Below, in pieces: positions 17,194 through 25,288 of a DNA stretch of 37,603 nt (the stretch's first letter is position 1; every line of letters begins with the position of its first letter). Source of the DNA: Myxococcota bacterium (lineage in GTDB: Bacteria; Myxococcota_A; Bradymonadia; UBA7976; UBA1532); assembly GCA_023150895.1 (NCBI GenBank), contig JAKLJY010000083.1, positions 1-37,603 of the forward strand, given 5' to 3'. Position numbers and translations under genes: made by a program. Below the pieces are notes generated by a model that did not search any database, was not told the origin of the DNA, and saw only the letters and a list, made by a program, of their open reading frames with translations.

Positions 17194-17529
17194 TCAGAGC
17201 CCTTCCTCGACGAGCTTCTTCTTCGCGTCTTCGATGGGGATCTGATAGCGGCCGTTGCCGAGCGCCTTGTAACCCTGCAGGCGACCCTGGACGGCCTTGT
17301 CGAGCTCGGCCGCCGTGTTGCCGAAGGTCGAGACGGCGCCGACCTTCTCGCCGAAGTGGAGATCCCGCTTCGACCAGAAGTAGCCCGTCAGGAAACCGAT
17401 GCTGATCAGCACGGCGATGAACATGCCCAGACCCCAGCCGAAAACGAGGCCGGAGCGGATGTTCTCTTCGCTCGCCGCGGTGAGGTCGTGCCCGCCGTGT
17501 GCGTCGTGGCCGTGGCTGTCAGACTGCAT
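17194..17529 (-). CDS. Small single-helix membrane protein in the ACIII-caa3 operon
   Basis: This 111-aa protein has a His/Asp/Gly-rich N-terminus (HGHDAHGGHD), one clear membrane helix at ~27-50 (SGLVFGWGLGMFIAVLISIGFLTGYF), and a soluble Lys/Glu tail. It overlaps the actF gene by 11 bp and precedes sco by 4 bp, so it is part of the respiratory operon. I do not recognise a family with certainty. Its position between the ACIII and oxidase genes suggests a small accessory or assembly subunit. The His-rich start could bind metal; this is speculation. Confidence 0.8.
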   Translation of the reverse strand: MQSDSHGHDAHGGHDLTAASEENIRSGLVFGWGLGMFIAVLISIGFLTGYFWSKRDLHFGEKVGAVSTFGNTAAELDKAVQGRLQGYKALGNGRYQIPIEDAKKKLVEEGL

Positions 17530-18733
17530 TCTCGTACCCCATCGAAGCGAGGAGCTGAGGATCCTTCACGGGCACCAGGTTGTGCTTCACCGTGCGCTGC
17601 GCCCAGGCCGCCACGAACAGACCGCCGACGGCGATCAGCGTGGTCAGGTCGAGCCAGTGGAAGTGCAGGTGGTGGTGGAGCACCGGCATGACCATGAAGT
17701 AGTGGTCCATGTAGTGCATCAGGAGCAGCCACGCCGCGCCGGCGCCGAGCATCGCCCGGCTGCGCTTCGTGTGACGGCTCATCAGAATCCAGAAGGGCGC
17801 GAAGAAGTGGCCGACCACGAGCAGGATGAAAACGGACATCCAGCCGTTGTTCTGCCGGGTGATGTAGTAAATCGTCTCTTCGGGGATGTTGCCGTACCAG
17901 ATCAGGAAGTACTGGCTGAAGCCGGTATAGGTCCAGAAGACCATGAAGCCCCACATCAGCTTGCCGACGTCGTGGAAGTTGTCCACGGTCAGCGTGCTGG
18001 TCAGGGCGCCGCGGCCGGTGATCCACAGAATGCCCAGGGCCAGCGCCGCGAAGAAGCCCATCATCCCGCCGGCGAACGTGAACACGCCGTAGATGGTGCT
18101 GAACCAGTGGGGCGAGGTGCTCATCGACCAGTCGAAGGCCGCGAACGAGATCGTCAGGGCGAAGAGCAACGTGGAGATGGGGGCGAGCCGGCGCATCTTG
18201 TAGGTCAGCGAGACATCGCCGCTCTCGTCCTGGGCGAGGCTGTTCTTGCGGAAGAAGTGCTGAATCGCGAACCAGATGACGAAGAACACGACCGCGCGGG
18301 CCACGAAGAAGGCCGGGCTGAGATAGCCGGACTTGCCCTTGAGGATGGGGTCGTGCTCGACCGCGTCGTGATGCGACCAGTGGTAGAGGTCGTGCATGCC
18401 GAGCAGCACCGGGATGAACAGCACCGCCATCAGGGGGATGTTGCCGGCGATGTTCTCGGCGACGCGACGGACCGCCGTGCTCCAGCTCGCCCGCACCAAG
18501 TGGTGCAGGACGGAGAAGAACATCGCGCAGACGGTGATGGTCACGAAGGGCATGTAGGCCGCGAGGTACGAGAAGAAGAACTGCTTGCGCGTCTCCTCTC
18601 CCCCGGCGAAGCCGCCCGCGACGCTGATCAGCAGCGCGAGCCCGCCGACGGCGTAACCGCCCTTGACCAGCGTTCCGGCGACGGCGGGATCGAGCTTCGG
18701 GTTGTCACGGAAGACCGGGCCGTGCGCGCTCAT
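17519..18733 (-). CDS. actF: Alternative complex III subunit ActF (quinol:cytochrome c oxidoreductase quinone-binding subunit 2)
   Basis: This 404-aa integral membrane protein has about ten helices, homologous in type to NrfD/PsrC-like ActC. Diagnostic stretches include LHHLVRASWSTAVRRVAENIAGNIP, HDLYHWSHH, FDWSMSTSPHWFSTIYGV, TVDNFHDVGKLMWGF and VLHHHLHFHWLDL. It is one of the two membrane quinol-handling subunits of ACIII, which replaces the bc1 complex. Its start overlaps the actE stop (ATGA at 18730-18733). Confidence 0.94.
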   Translation of the reverse strand: MSAHGPVFRDNPKLDPAVAGTLVKGGYAVGGLALLISVAGGFAGGEETRKQFFFSYLAAYMPFVTITVCAMFFSVLHHLVRASWSTAVRRVAENIAGNIPLMAVLFIPVLLGMHDLYHWSHHDAVEHDPILKGKSGYLSPAFFVARAVVFFVIWFAIQHFFRKNSLAQDESGDVSLTYKMRRLAPISTLLFALTISFAAFDWSMSTSPHWFSTIYGVFTFAGGMMGFFAALALGILWITGRGALTSTLTVDNFHDVGKLMWGFMVFWTYTGFSQYFLIWYGNIPEETIYYITRQNNGWMSVFILLVVGHFFAPFWILMSRHTKRSRAMLGAGAAWLLLMHYMDHYFMVMPVLHHHLHFHWLDLTTLIAVGGLFVAAWAQRTVKHNLVPVKDPQLLASMGYENAV

Positions 18734-19347
18734 TTGAGGCTCCCCTGCTGATCGGCGGGCACGTCGCTCAGGCGGGCGTTCTGACCGCGCTGAAGGGCCC
18801 GGACGTAGGCGACGATGGCCCAGCGATCCTCGGTCGGGATCTGGGACCGATAGGCGGGCATCGTGTTCTTGCCGTTGGTGATGGTGTTGTAGATCTCACC
18901 CACCGGCATCTCGATGATGCGGCGCCCGTTGGCGTCCGCGGGGTCGATGAAGGTCGGCGGCGGCACGAGGCCGGGGCGCTGCGCCACCATGCCCTTGCCG
19001 TTGCCGGACTTGTCGTGGCACGGCGCGCAGAAGATGTCGTACCGCTCCTGCCCGCGGTCGAGCAGCTTCTTGTCGAGCGGCATCGGGAACCTGGAGATGA
19101 AGTTCCCGAACTCGTCCTGACCGCGATAGACCTCGTCGTCGACCTTGCCGAGCCCGTACTGCACGGTGTTGGCCGGCGGCTCGCGCATCGTGCGGCCGTC
19201 CTGGAAGAGGTTGCTGTGGCCGTACGCCTTGTATTTCGCCTGCGTGTCCATGTTGGGGTTCAGGTGAACCGGCGGGAGCCGCGAGGGCTCGCCCCGGCAC
19301 CCGCCCAGCGCGGCGGCGGCGATCACGAGAGCAATCAGGCTGCGCAT
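18730..19347 (-). CDS. actE: Alternative complex III subunit ActE, monoheme cytochrome c lipoprotein
   Basis: This 205-aa protein has a lipoprotein signal (Cys17 in AALGGC) and one heme c motif, CAPCH (Cys107, Cys110, His111), with a likely axial Met at 163 (NTMPAYRS). The N-terminal segment DTQAKYKAYGHSNLFQDGRTMREPPANTV is characteristic of ActE. It accepts electrons from ActA on the periplasmic face. It lies 4 bp after actD and overlaps actF by 4 bases. Confidence 0.95.
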   Translation of the reverse strand: MRSLIALVIAAAALGGCRGEPSRLPPVHLNPNMDTQAKYKAYGHSNLFQDGRTMREPPANTVQYGLGKVDDEVYRGQDEFGNFISRFPMPLDKKLLDRGQERYDIFCAPCHDKSGNGKGMVAQRPGLVPPPTFIDPADANGRRIIEMPVGEIYNTITNGKNTMPAYRSQIPTEDRWAIVAYVRALQRGQNARLSDVPADQQGSLK

Positions 19348-19351
19348 CGCG

Positions 19352-19888
19352 TCACTCCTCCACCACGGTGACGTGGCGGCCGCCGAGCGACTCGAGCAGC
19401 TCGCGGCTCCGGTGCAGGTCGAACTTCGCGTCCCGCGTTTCGATGGAAATGAAGAACCCGTCGTCCGTCACCCGCCGGAACATCGCGATCTTGTCGAGCG
19501 GGTGGTACGGCGTCGGCAGCTTGTTCAGGCCGATCATGCCGAACACGGCGCCGAAGGCCGACAGGAGGACCGAGAGCTCGAACGTCACCGGCGTGGCGAA
19601 CTCGAAGGCGAACAGCGGCTTGCCGCCGATCATCACCGGGTACTCCACCGCGCCGGACCACCACTGGAGCAGCAGGGCGCTGGCCATGCCGGTCAGGCCG
19701 CCGCCGAGGACGATCCACGGCACCTTGGAGCGCGAGAGCCCCATGGCGTTGTCCATCCCGTGCACGGGGAAGGGCGACCAGACCTCGTAGCGTTTGTACC
19801 CGGCATCGCGCAGCCCTTCGGCGGCGTGCAGGAGCTTGGCGGGGTCGTCGAACTGCGCGACGAGCCCCCAGACGCGTGCCTCAGCCAT
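19352..19888 (-). CDS. actD: Alternative complex III subunit ActD (DUF3341 type)
   Basis: This 178-aa protein has an N-terminal soluble domain with the ferredoxin-like pattern [40 protein letters not shown], two membrane helices (~57-77 and ~102-124), and a C-terminal soluble tail containing [16 protein letters not shown]. This matches the ActD subunit of ACIII, a structural membrane protein. It overlaps actC by 8 bp. No cofactor-binding residues are expected or seen. Confidence 0.94.
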   Translation of the reverse strand: MAEARVWGLVAQFDDPAKLLHAAEGLRDAGYKRYEVWSPFPVHGMDNAMGLSRSKVPWIVLGGGLTGMASALLLQWWSGAVEYPVMIGGKPLFAFEFATPVTFELSVLLSAFGAVFGMIGLNKLPTPYHPLDKIAMFRRVTDDGFFISIETRDAKFDLHRSRELLESLGGRHVTVVEE

Positions 19889-21317
19889 GGTGCTTCTCCC
19901 CCGCGGCGTGAGCGTGATCGGCCGAGTGGTGGTGGTCGGCGTGGTAGCCCTCCCAGTGCGGATCCGCCTGCGGCATCACACCCTTCACCTCGGCGATGGC
20001 GATGGCCGGCAGGAACTTGAGGAACAGCAGGAAGAGCGTGAAGAACAGACCGAAGGATCCGATGAGACAGCCCACGTCCCAGATGGTCGGACGGTAGTAG
20101 TCCCAAGAGGACGGGATGTAGTCGCGGTGCAGCGACATCGTGATGACGAAGCGCTCGAACCACATGCCGATGTTCACGAAGATCGACAGGATGAACGAGG
20201 CGGTCATGTTCTGGCGGATCTTCTGGGACCAGAAGAGCTGCGGCGTGATGACGTTGCAGCTCCACATGATCCAGTAGGCCCACCAGTACGGGCCGAACGC
20301 GCGGTTGATGAACGTCCAGGACTCGTAGGCGGAGCCGGAGTACCACGCGATGAAGAACTCCATCGCGTAGGCGTATCCGACCATCATCCCCGTCACGAGG
20401 ATGATCTTGTTCATGTTCTCGACGTGCCGGACGGTGATGAACTCTTCGAGCTTGAAGATCTTGCGGGCCGGGATGGCCAGCGTCAGCACCATGGCGAAGC
20501 CGGAGAAAATGGCGCCCGCGACGAAGTAGGGCGGGAAGATCGTCGTGTGCCAGCCGGGGATGACCGAGGTCGCGAAGTCGAAGGACACGATGGTGTGGAC
20601 CGAGAGGACCAGCGGCGCCGAGAGGCCGGCCAGAATCAGGTAGGCCTTCTCGTAGTTCTGCCAGTGCCGGTTCGCGCCGCGCCACCCGAGGGCGAACATG
20701 CCGTACGCGTAGTAGGCGACCTTGCTCTTCGCGCGGTCCCGCAGGGTGGCCAGGTCCGGGATGAGGCCCGTGTACCAGAACAGGAGCGAGACGGTGAAGT
20801 AGGTGGACACCGCGAAGACGTCCCACAGCAGCGGACTGCGGAAGTTCGGCCACATGCCCATCTGGTTCGGAATCGGCAGCGCCCAGTAGAGCAGCCACAC
20901 GCGACCGACGTGGATCGTCGGGAAGAGCAAGGCGCAGATGACGGCGAAGATCGTCATCGCCTCGGCGAACCGGTTGATGGACGTGCGCCACTTCTGCCGG
21001 AAGAGGAAGAGAATCGCCGAGATCAGCGTGCCGGCGTGGCCGATGCCGACCCAGAACACGAAGTTCACGATGGCGAAGCCCCAGCTCACGGGCTGGTTCA
21101 GACCCCAGATGCCGGAGCCTTCCCAGATGAGCCAGCCGACGGAGACGCCGAGGACGGCGAGGCCGAGGAGCGCCATGGCGAACGAAGCGAGCCACCCCTT
21201 CGAGGGCGGCGCCTCGACGACGCGGCAGACGGCCTCGGTCACCGAGTGGAAGGTCTGATTGCCTTCGACCAGGGGGGGCGGGAAGACGGTTTCCTGCTGG
21301 TAGTTCGCGGTCGACAT
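19881..21317 (-). CDS. actC: Alternative complex III subunit ActC (NrfD/PsrC-like, quinol-binding)
   Basis: This 478-aa integral membrane protein has about ten helices. NrfD-type features include the N-terminal [27 protein letters not shown] helix pair, [17 protein letters not shown], and [25 protein letters not shown], which carries conserved His and Asp residues proposed to sit near the quinol site. The His-rich tail ([20 protein letters not shown]) may be cytoplasmic. The gene follows actB by 6 bp. It oxidises membrane quinol and passes electrons to ActB/ActA. Confidence 0.96.
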   Translation of the reverse strand: MSTANYQQETVFPPPLVEGNQTFHSVTEAVCRVVEAPPSKGWLASFAMALLGLAVLGVSVGWLIWEGSGIWGLNQPVSWGFAIVNFVFWVGIGHAGTLISAILFLFRQKWRTSINRFAEAMTIFAVICALLFPTIHVGRVWLLYWALPIPNQMGMWPNFRSPLLWDVFAVSTYFTVSLLFWYTGLIPDLATLRDRAKSKVAYYAYGMFALGWRGANRHWQNYEKAYLILAGLSAPLVLSVHTIVSFDFATSVIPGWHTTIFPPYFVAGAIFSGFAMVLTLAIPARKIFKLEEFITVRHVENMNKIILVTGMMVGYAYAMEFFIAWYSGSAYESWTFINRAFGPYWWAYWIMWSCNVITPQLFWSQKIRQNMTASFILSIFVNIGMWFERFVITMSLHRDYIPSSWDYYRPTIWDVGCLIGSFGLFFTLFLLFLKFLPAIAIAEVKGVMPQADPHWEGYHADHHHSADHAHAAGEKHHG

Positions 21318-21323
21318 GGTCGG

Positions 21324-24300
21324 TTACGCCCCCAGGCCCGGGTTGGGATTGCGCACCTTGCCGAGATAGGAGGTGCGCGGCTTGACGTTCAGTTCGGAGA
21401 GCAGGCGGTAGTTGCGGTCGGCGGCCTTGGCCTTGGAGACCGCGGTGCTCGGGTCCTTGATGTTGCCGAACACGATCGCCGAGGTCGGGCAGGCCTGCGC
21501 GCACGCCGGGGTGATGGCGTCGATGGCCGCCTTCTTGCCCTGCGGCGTCTCGGCGGCCTTGGCCACCTGCCGACCCGCGTTGATGCGCTGCACGCAGTAG
21601 GTGCACTTCTCGATGACACCGCGGAAGCGGACCGTCACGTTGGGGTTGCGCCCCATGTGGACCGTCTCGGGGTAGTCCTTCGAGTAGTGGTAGAAGTTGA
21701 AGCGCCGGACCTTGAACGGGCAGTTGTTGGCGCAGTACCGCGTGCCGATGCAGCGGTTGTACGCCATGTCGTTGAGGCCCTCGGGGCTGTGCGAGGTGGC
21801 CTGCACGGGGCAGACGTTTTCGCACGGGGCGTTCTCGCAGTGGTGGCAGCCGAGGGGCTGGTGCACGACCTGCACGTCGTCGGGGCTCTTGTCGCCCTCG
21901 CTGACGAAGTAGCGGTCCATGCGGATCCAGTGCATCTCGCGGCCGCGGCGGACCTGGTCCTTGCCGACCATCGAGATGTTGTTCTCGGCCACGCAGGCCA
22001 CCGTGCAGGCCCCGCAGCCCGTGCAGGCGCCGAGGTCGATGGCCATGCCCCACTGGTACTCGCCGGTGTACTCGAGCTCTTTGTAGATGGCCACCTCGGG
22101 GGGGTGGACCACCATGGCCTCCGGGAAGGGCTTGCCCTCCTCGAGGAGGCCCTCCTTGGCGAACTTCGGGTTCTTCTGGAACTCGCCGAGCGTGGCCTCA
22201 CGGACCATGGGTCGGGCGTCGTAGCCGAAGCCCGGGTCCTGCTTGGCGTAGGCCTGCGTGCGGGCGAGGGGGTACGTGCCGCCGCTCTTGGTCACCTTGG
22301 CGCCGACCGCGAACCCGGCCGCGTCCGCCGTGCGGATGACGCCGACGTCGAAGCCGACCTTGCCGGCGTCGTGGTAGGGCAGGAAGCTCTGGAAGTCGCG
22401 GCCGAAACCGAGCTGGAGGCTGATGTTGCCGTCGGCCAGACCGGGGACGACGCAGATGACGGTCTCGAGCTTGCGCCCGCCGAGCTCGATCGTGACGCGG
22501 TCTTCGTCCGCGACCCCGAGTTCCTGCGCCGTCTTGACGTTGACCAGGGCCGGGTTGTCCCAGACGATCTTGCTCGCCATCTCCGGCGTCTCGAGCAGCC
22601 AGGCGTTGTTGCCGAAGCGCCCGTCGTGCAGGAACCCGTCGAAGAACGTGACCTCGAGGCCGGCAGGGGCCGCGGCCGAGGGCGTCAGACCGGCGAGGCC
22701 CGCCGGCTGCTTGAAGGTCGGGACGACCCCGAACTCGTCGCCCTGCCGGAAGCCGTCGCTGAGCCAGCGCCGCCACTTCTTGTAGAAAGAGACGGGGCCC
22801 TCTTTGGCCTTCCAGTGGTTGCGGACCAGGGTGTAGCCGTCGCGCTCGACCTCGCCGAGCAGCGCGGCGAGCAGTTCGATCTCGCTGCGACCGCCCCAGA
22901 GCGGGGTGATGATCGGCTGCTGGATCGACACCTTGCCGTCCGTGGAGACGACGTCCCCCCAGGTCTCGAGGAAGTGCGCGCGGGGCAGCGCCCAGTCGGC
23001 CAGCTTGCTCGTCTCGTCGAGGAAGTCGCAGAGCGCGATCTTCGTCTTCGCCTTGGCGTAGGCGGCGGCGAAAGCGAGGTCGGCGGGCGCCGTGTAGGCG
23101 GGGTTGCCGCCGAGCGTGAGCAGGGTATCCACCTGCCCGGCGTTGAGCAGGGCGGCGACCTCTTTGATGTTGGCCATGTCGCCGTTTTCGGCGGCGGCCC
23201 GGCGGTGGTCGGGGTAGTAGTAGACTGTCTGGCCGTGGGCCTCGAGACCGGCGTTCAGCGCGGCGACGAGGGCGTGGACGACGGCGGGCTGCCGCCGCCC
23301 GGCGATGATGAGCGCACCGCCCCGGTTGCCCTGGAGGTCGGCGGCCACCGCGGCGACGAACTTCGGGTCGATGCCCGCCCCGGCCTTGGCGTGCGGGGCC
23401 ATGTCGGGCGGCAGGACGACCTTGTTGTCCTTGCCGAGCTCGGCGGCGAGCGCCCACGCAAACGCCTCGACCTGCGAGGTCTTCACGCGCAGACGGTGAT
23501 CGGCGTTGCTGCCCGTGATCGAAAGATGCCCCTCGACCGCGTAGAGGCGGGACATCCGGTCGTTGGGACCGTTGACCTTGCGCGACTTCGCCCAGTTGGC
23601 GGCGTTCTCGACGACGTCGCCCTCGGTGCCGAGGAAGTCGCTGTCGAGGCTGAGAACCACCCGGGCGTTCTGGAGGCGGAAGACCGGCACGACCGGCTCG
23701 CCCCAGGCGGCCTTGAGGCCGACCCGCTCGTTGTCCTCCGCCAGGGACTCGTAGGTGAACCAGCGGGCCTGCGGGAAGTCGGCGTGGAAGCGCTCCCGGA
23801 GCTTGCGCAGCGTCGGCGACGGGAAGGACTCGCCGAGGATGACGAGGCCGGCCCCGCCCGCCGCCTTGAGGGCGTCGAACTTCGCCTTCAGGGCCGCGTC
23901 CGCGGCCTCCCAGGTCGAGGCCTTGGCGCCGTTCATGGGGATGCGCAGGCGCTGGGGGTCGTAGAGATCGAGGACGAGCGCCTGGTGCAGCGCCGACGTG
24001 CCGCCGGCCCGGACCACGCCGCCCGCCGCACCGGGGTTGCCCTCGATCTTCGTGGGGCGCCCCTCGTGCGCCTCGACCACCAGGCCGATGGCGCGGCCGT
24101 TGATGCTCGTGGCGGTGGCGTAGTGCTGCGCGACGCCCGGGATGAGGTCCTCGGGCGCACGGGTGTAGGGCAGAATCTTCTGCTCGGGGCGGCGGACGCA
24201 GCCCGCGAGCGAGGTCATGGCGATGGAGGCGCCCATGACGCCGAGGAAGTGGCGGCGGGTGGTGGCGTCCACCGTGCCGGGCTCGACCTCCTCGGGGAAC

Positions 24301-24380
24301 TCCTTGAGCAGGGCTTCCTGGAAGGCCGGCGTGTTCTCCAGCTCCTCCAGGCTCCGCCAGTAGCGCTTCGATGTGCTCAT
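21324..24380 (-). CDS. actB: Alternative complex III subunit ActB (molybdopterin-oxidoreductase-like domain fused to Fe-S protein)
   Basis: This 1018-aa protein has a Tat signal (RRHFLGVMGAS near residue 43). A large molybdopterin-oxidoreductase-like region lies at ~70-720, lacking the N-terminal 4Fe-4S cysteine set and probably the Mo cofactor, as in known ACIII. A C-terminal iron-sulfur domain follows, with four Cys groups: 786/789/792/796, 845/848/853/857, 877/883/887 and 926/929/960/964. The third group is CIGTRYC, with Thr replacing the usual Cys, as expected for the single 3Fe-4S cluster alongside three 4Fe-4S. The ATG at 24380 overlaps the actA stop (ATGA). The frame extends upstream to 25271, but only across actA. 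It is the electron-transfer core of ACIII. Confidence 0.97.
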   Translation of the reverse strand: MSTSKRYWRSLEELENTPAFQEALLKEFPEEVEPGTVDATTRRHFLGVMGASIAMTSLAGCVRRPEQKILPYTRAPEDLIPGVAQHYATATSINGRAIGLVVEAHEGRPTKIEGNPGAAGGVVRAGGTSALHQALVLDLYDPQRLRIPMNGAKASTWEAADAALKAKFDALKAAGGAGLVILGESFPSPTLRKLRERFHADFPQARWFTYESLAEDNERVGLKAAWGEPVVPVFRLQNARVVLSLDSDFLGTEGDVVENAANWAKSRKVNGPNDRMSRLYAVEGHLSITGSNADHRLRVKTSQVEAFAWALAAELGKDNKVVLPPDMAPHAKAGAGIDPKFVAAVAADLQGNRGGALIIAGRRQPAVVHALVAALNAGLEAHGQTVYYYPDHRRAAAENGDMANIKEVAALLNAGQVDTLLTLGGNPAYTAPADLAFAAAYAKAKTKIALCDFLDETSKLADWALPRAHFLETWGDVVSTDGKVSIQQPIITPLWGGRSEIELLAALLGEVERDGYTLVRNHWKAKEGPVSFYKKWRRWLSDGFRQGDEFGVVPTFKQPAGLAGLTPSAAAPAGLEVTFFDGFLHDGRFGNNAWLLETPEMASKIVWDNPALVNVKTAQELGVADEDRVTIELGGRKLETVICVVPGLADGNISLQLGFGRDFQSFLPYHDAGKVGFDVGVIRTADAAGFAVGAKVTKSGGTYPLARTQAYAKQDPGFGYDARPMVREATLGEFQKNPKFAKEGLLEEGKPFPEAMVVHPPEVAIYKELEYTGEYQWGMAIDLGACTGCGACTVACVAENNISMVGKDQVRRGREMHWIRMDRYFVSEGDKSPDDVQVVHQPLGCHHCENAPCENVCPVQATSHSPEGLNDMAYNRCIGTRYCANNCPFKVRRFNFYHYSKDYPETVHMGRNPNVTVRFRGVIEKCTYCVQRINAGRQVAKAAETPQGKKAAIDAITPACAQACPTSAIVFGNIKDPSTAVSKAKAADRNYRLLSELNVKPRTSYLGKVRNPNPGLGA

Positions 24381-25063
24381 CGGTGGCACCCCGAGCAATG
24401 GATGGGGGGGTTGATGTTGTGGTCCTTCTTGAGCCGGGTGCCGGCCGCGAGCTGGTCGCCGCCCTCGGGCTTGTAGCCCATCACCGTGGCCGTGCCGCGG
24501 GGCCGCAGGTGCTGCTCGGGCGCCTTGTGGCACTCGAGGCACCAGGACATGCTCAGCGACTGCTCCTGCTTGACCTCGATCGCCTGGTCGATGCGTCCGT
24601 GGCACGACTCGCAGCCGATGGTCGCGCGGACGTGGGCCGAGTGGTCGAAGTAGACGTAGTCCGGCGACTTGTGGATGCGCACCCAGGGCACCGGCTGCCC
24701 GGACACCCAGCTCTCCCGGATCGGGGTCAGCAGCGGGCTGTCCTTCTTCACCGCCGTGTGGCAGTTCATGCACGTCTGCGTGGGCGGCACGCCGGCGTGG
24801 GGGCCTTTTTCGACGCCGACGTGGCAGTACCGGCAGTCGATGCCGAGATCGCCCGCATGCAGCTTGTGGCTGTACGCCACCGGCTGCTCGGGCTGGTACC
24901 CGACGTCGGTGAAGTTGGGCGAGAAGTAGTACCAGATCGCCCCGATCAGGCCGATCGGCGCAATCGCCAGCACGGGGGCCAGCAAGAGCGGGATCCGGTT
25001 GTGGAATGCCGGGAAGACGAACAGGGGTTTCTTCCCGTCGTGGCCAGGGTTCTCGTTGCTCAT
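24377..25063 (-). CDS. actA: Alternative complex III subunit ActA, pentaheme cytochrome c
   Basis: This 228-aa membrane-anchored protein has one N-terminal helix (~24-47) and five CxxCH heme motifs at residues 77-81, 98-102, 151-155, 175-179 and 223-227. The last is at the extreme C-terminus, which is normal for ActA. It passes electrons from ActB to ActE and on to the oxidase. The ATG at 25063 is preferred over the ATG at 25144. The predicted sigma54 transcription start is near 25143, the family begins near here, and GAGG lies about ten bases upstream. It is the first gene of the respiratory operon. Confidence 0.96.
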   Translation of the reverse strand: MSNENPGHDGKKPLFVFPAFHNRIPLLLAPVLAIAPIGLIGAIWYYFSPNFTDVGYQPEQPVAYSHKLHAGDLGIDCRYCHVGVEKGPHAGVPPTQTCMNCHTAVKKDSPLLTPIRESWVSGQPVPWVRIHKSPDYVYFDHSAHVRATIGCESCHGRIDQAIEVKQEQSLSMSWCLECHKAPEQHLRPRGTATVMGYKPEGGDQLAAGTRLKKDHNINPPIHCSGCHR

Positions 25064-25153
25064 CGCGGCGCAACCTCGTCTGGCAGCCGCCCCTTGATTG
25101 GGGCTGTGGACGCGCAATCCGTGACCGTCGACCGGCCGGTTCACCCCCGAACC

Positions 25154-25169
25154 GGCAAGACGCGTGCCA
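25154..25169 (-). promoter_or_regulatory. Sigma54 (RpoN) -24/-12 promoter for the ACIII-caa3 operon
   Basis: On the minus strand the sequence reads TGGCACG, four bases (CGTC), then TTGCC. It matches the sigma54 consensus TGGCACG-N4-TTGC at all conserved positions with correct spacing. TGGCACG is at 25169-25163 and TTGCC at 25158-25154. The predicted transcription start is near 25143, giving a leader of about 80 bases to the actA ATG at 25063. Upstream lies an AT-rich patch (CATTTATTT at 25211-25219), a possible bend or IHF-like site, and then a dyad cluster. Confidence 0.85.
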
Positions 25170-25226
25170 CGGATAGGGCGGGCCTTCTAGCAAAGGGGCC
25201 CCGCCAAGTCCATTTATTTCGCCGGG

Positions 25227-25280
25227 TTGCGACGCGGCAAGGTGCCGCGGCATCTCACCGCGGTGCGGCAAAATGTCGCA
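25227..25280 (-). promoter_or_regulatory. Dyad cluster, candidate enhancer (UAS) for the NtrC-type activator
   Basis: Four overlapping or adjacent inverted repeats lie 58-111 bp upstream of the sigma54 -24 element. They are TTGCGACGCGGCAA (25227-25240), the perfect palindrome TGCCGCGGCA (25243-25252), the perfect palindrome CACCGCGGTG (25256-25265), and the 17-bp TGCGGCAAAATGTCGCA (25264-25280; six of eight pairs match). The first and last share TGCG/CGCA arms. The distance suits enhancer binding, and the adjacent gene encodes an NtrC-type activator with a Fis-like helix-turn-helix. Which repeat is the real site is not known. Confidence 0.55.
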
Positions 25281-25288
25281 CCCATCGC

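Noticed and set aside
19794-24476. A 1560-codon plus-strand open frame opposite actC and actB
   Set aside because: It is antisense to genes with firm family matches; its residues are low-complexity (Arg/Val/Glu/Asp/His rich) with no motif, as expected for the reverse frame of high-GC coding DNA.
25064-25144. actA start at the ATG at 25144
   Set aside because: It coincides with the predicted sigma54 transcription start and would add 27 residues without family resemblance; the ATG at 25063 is better.
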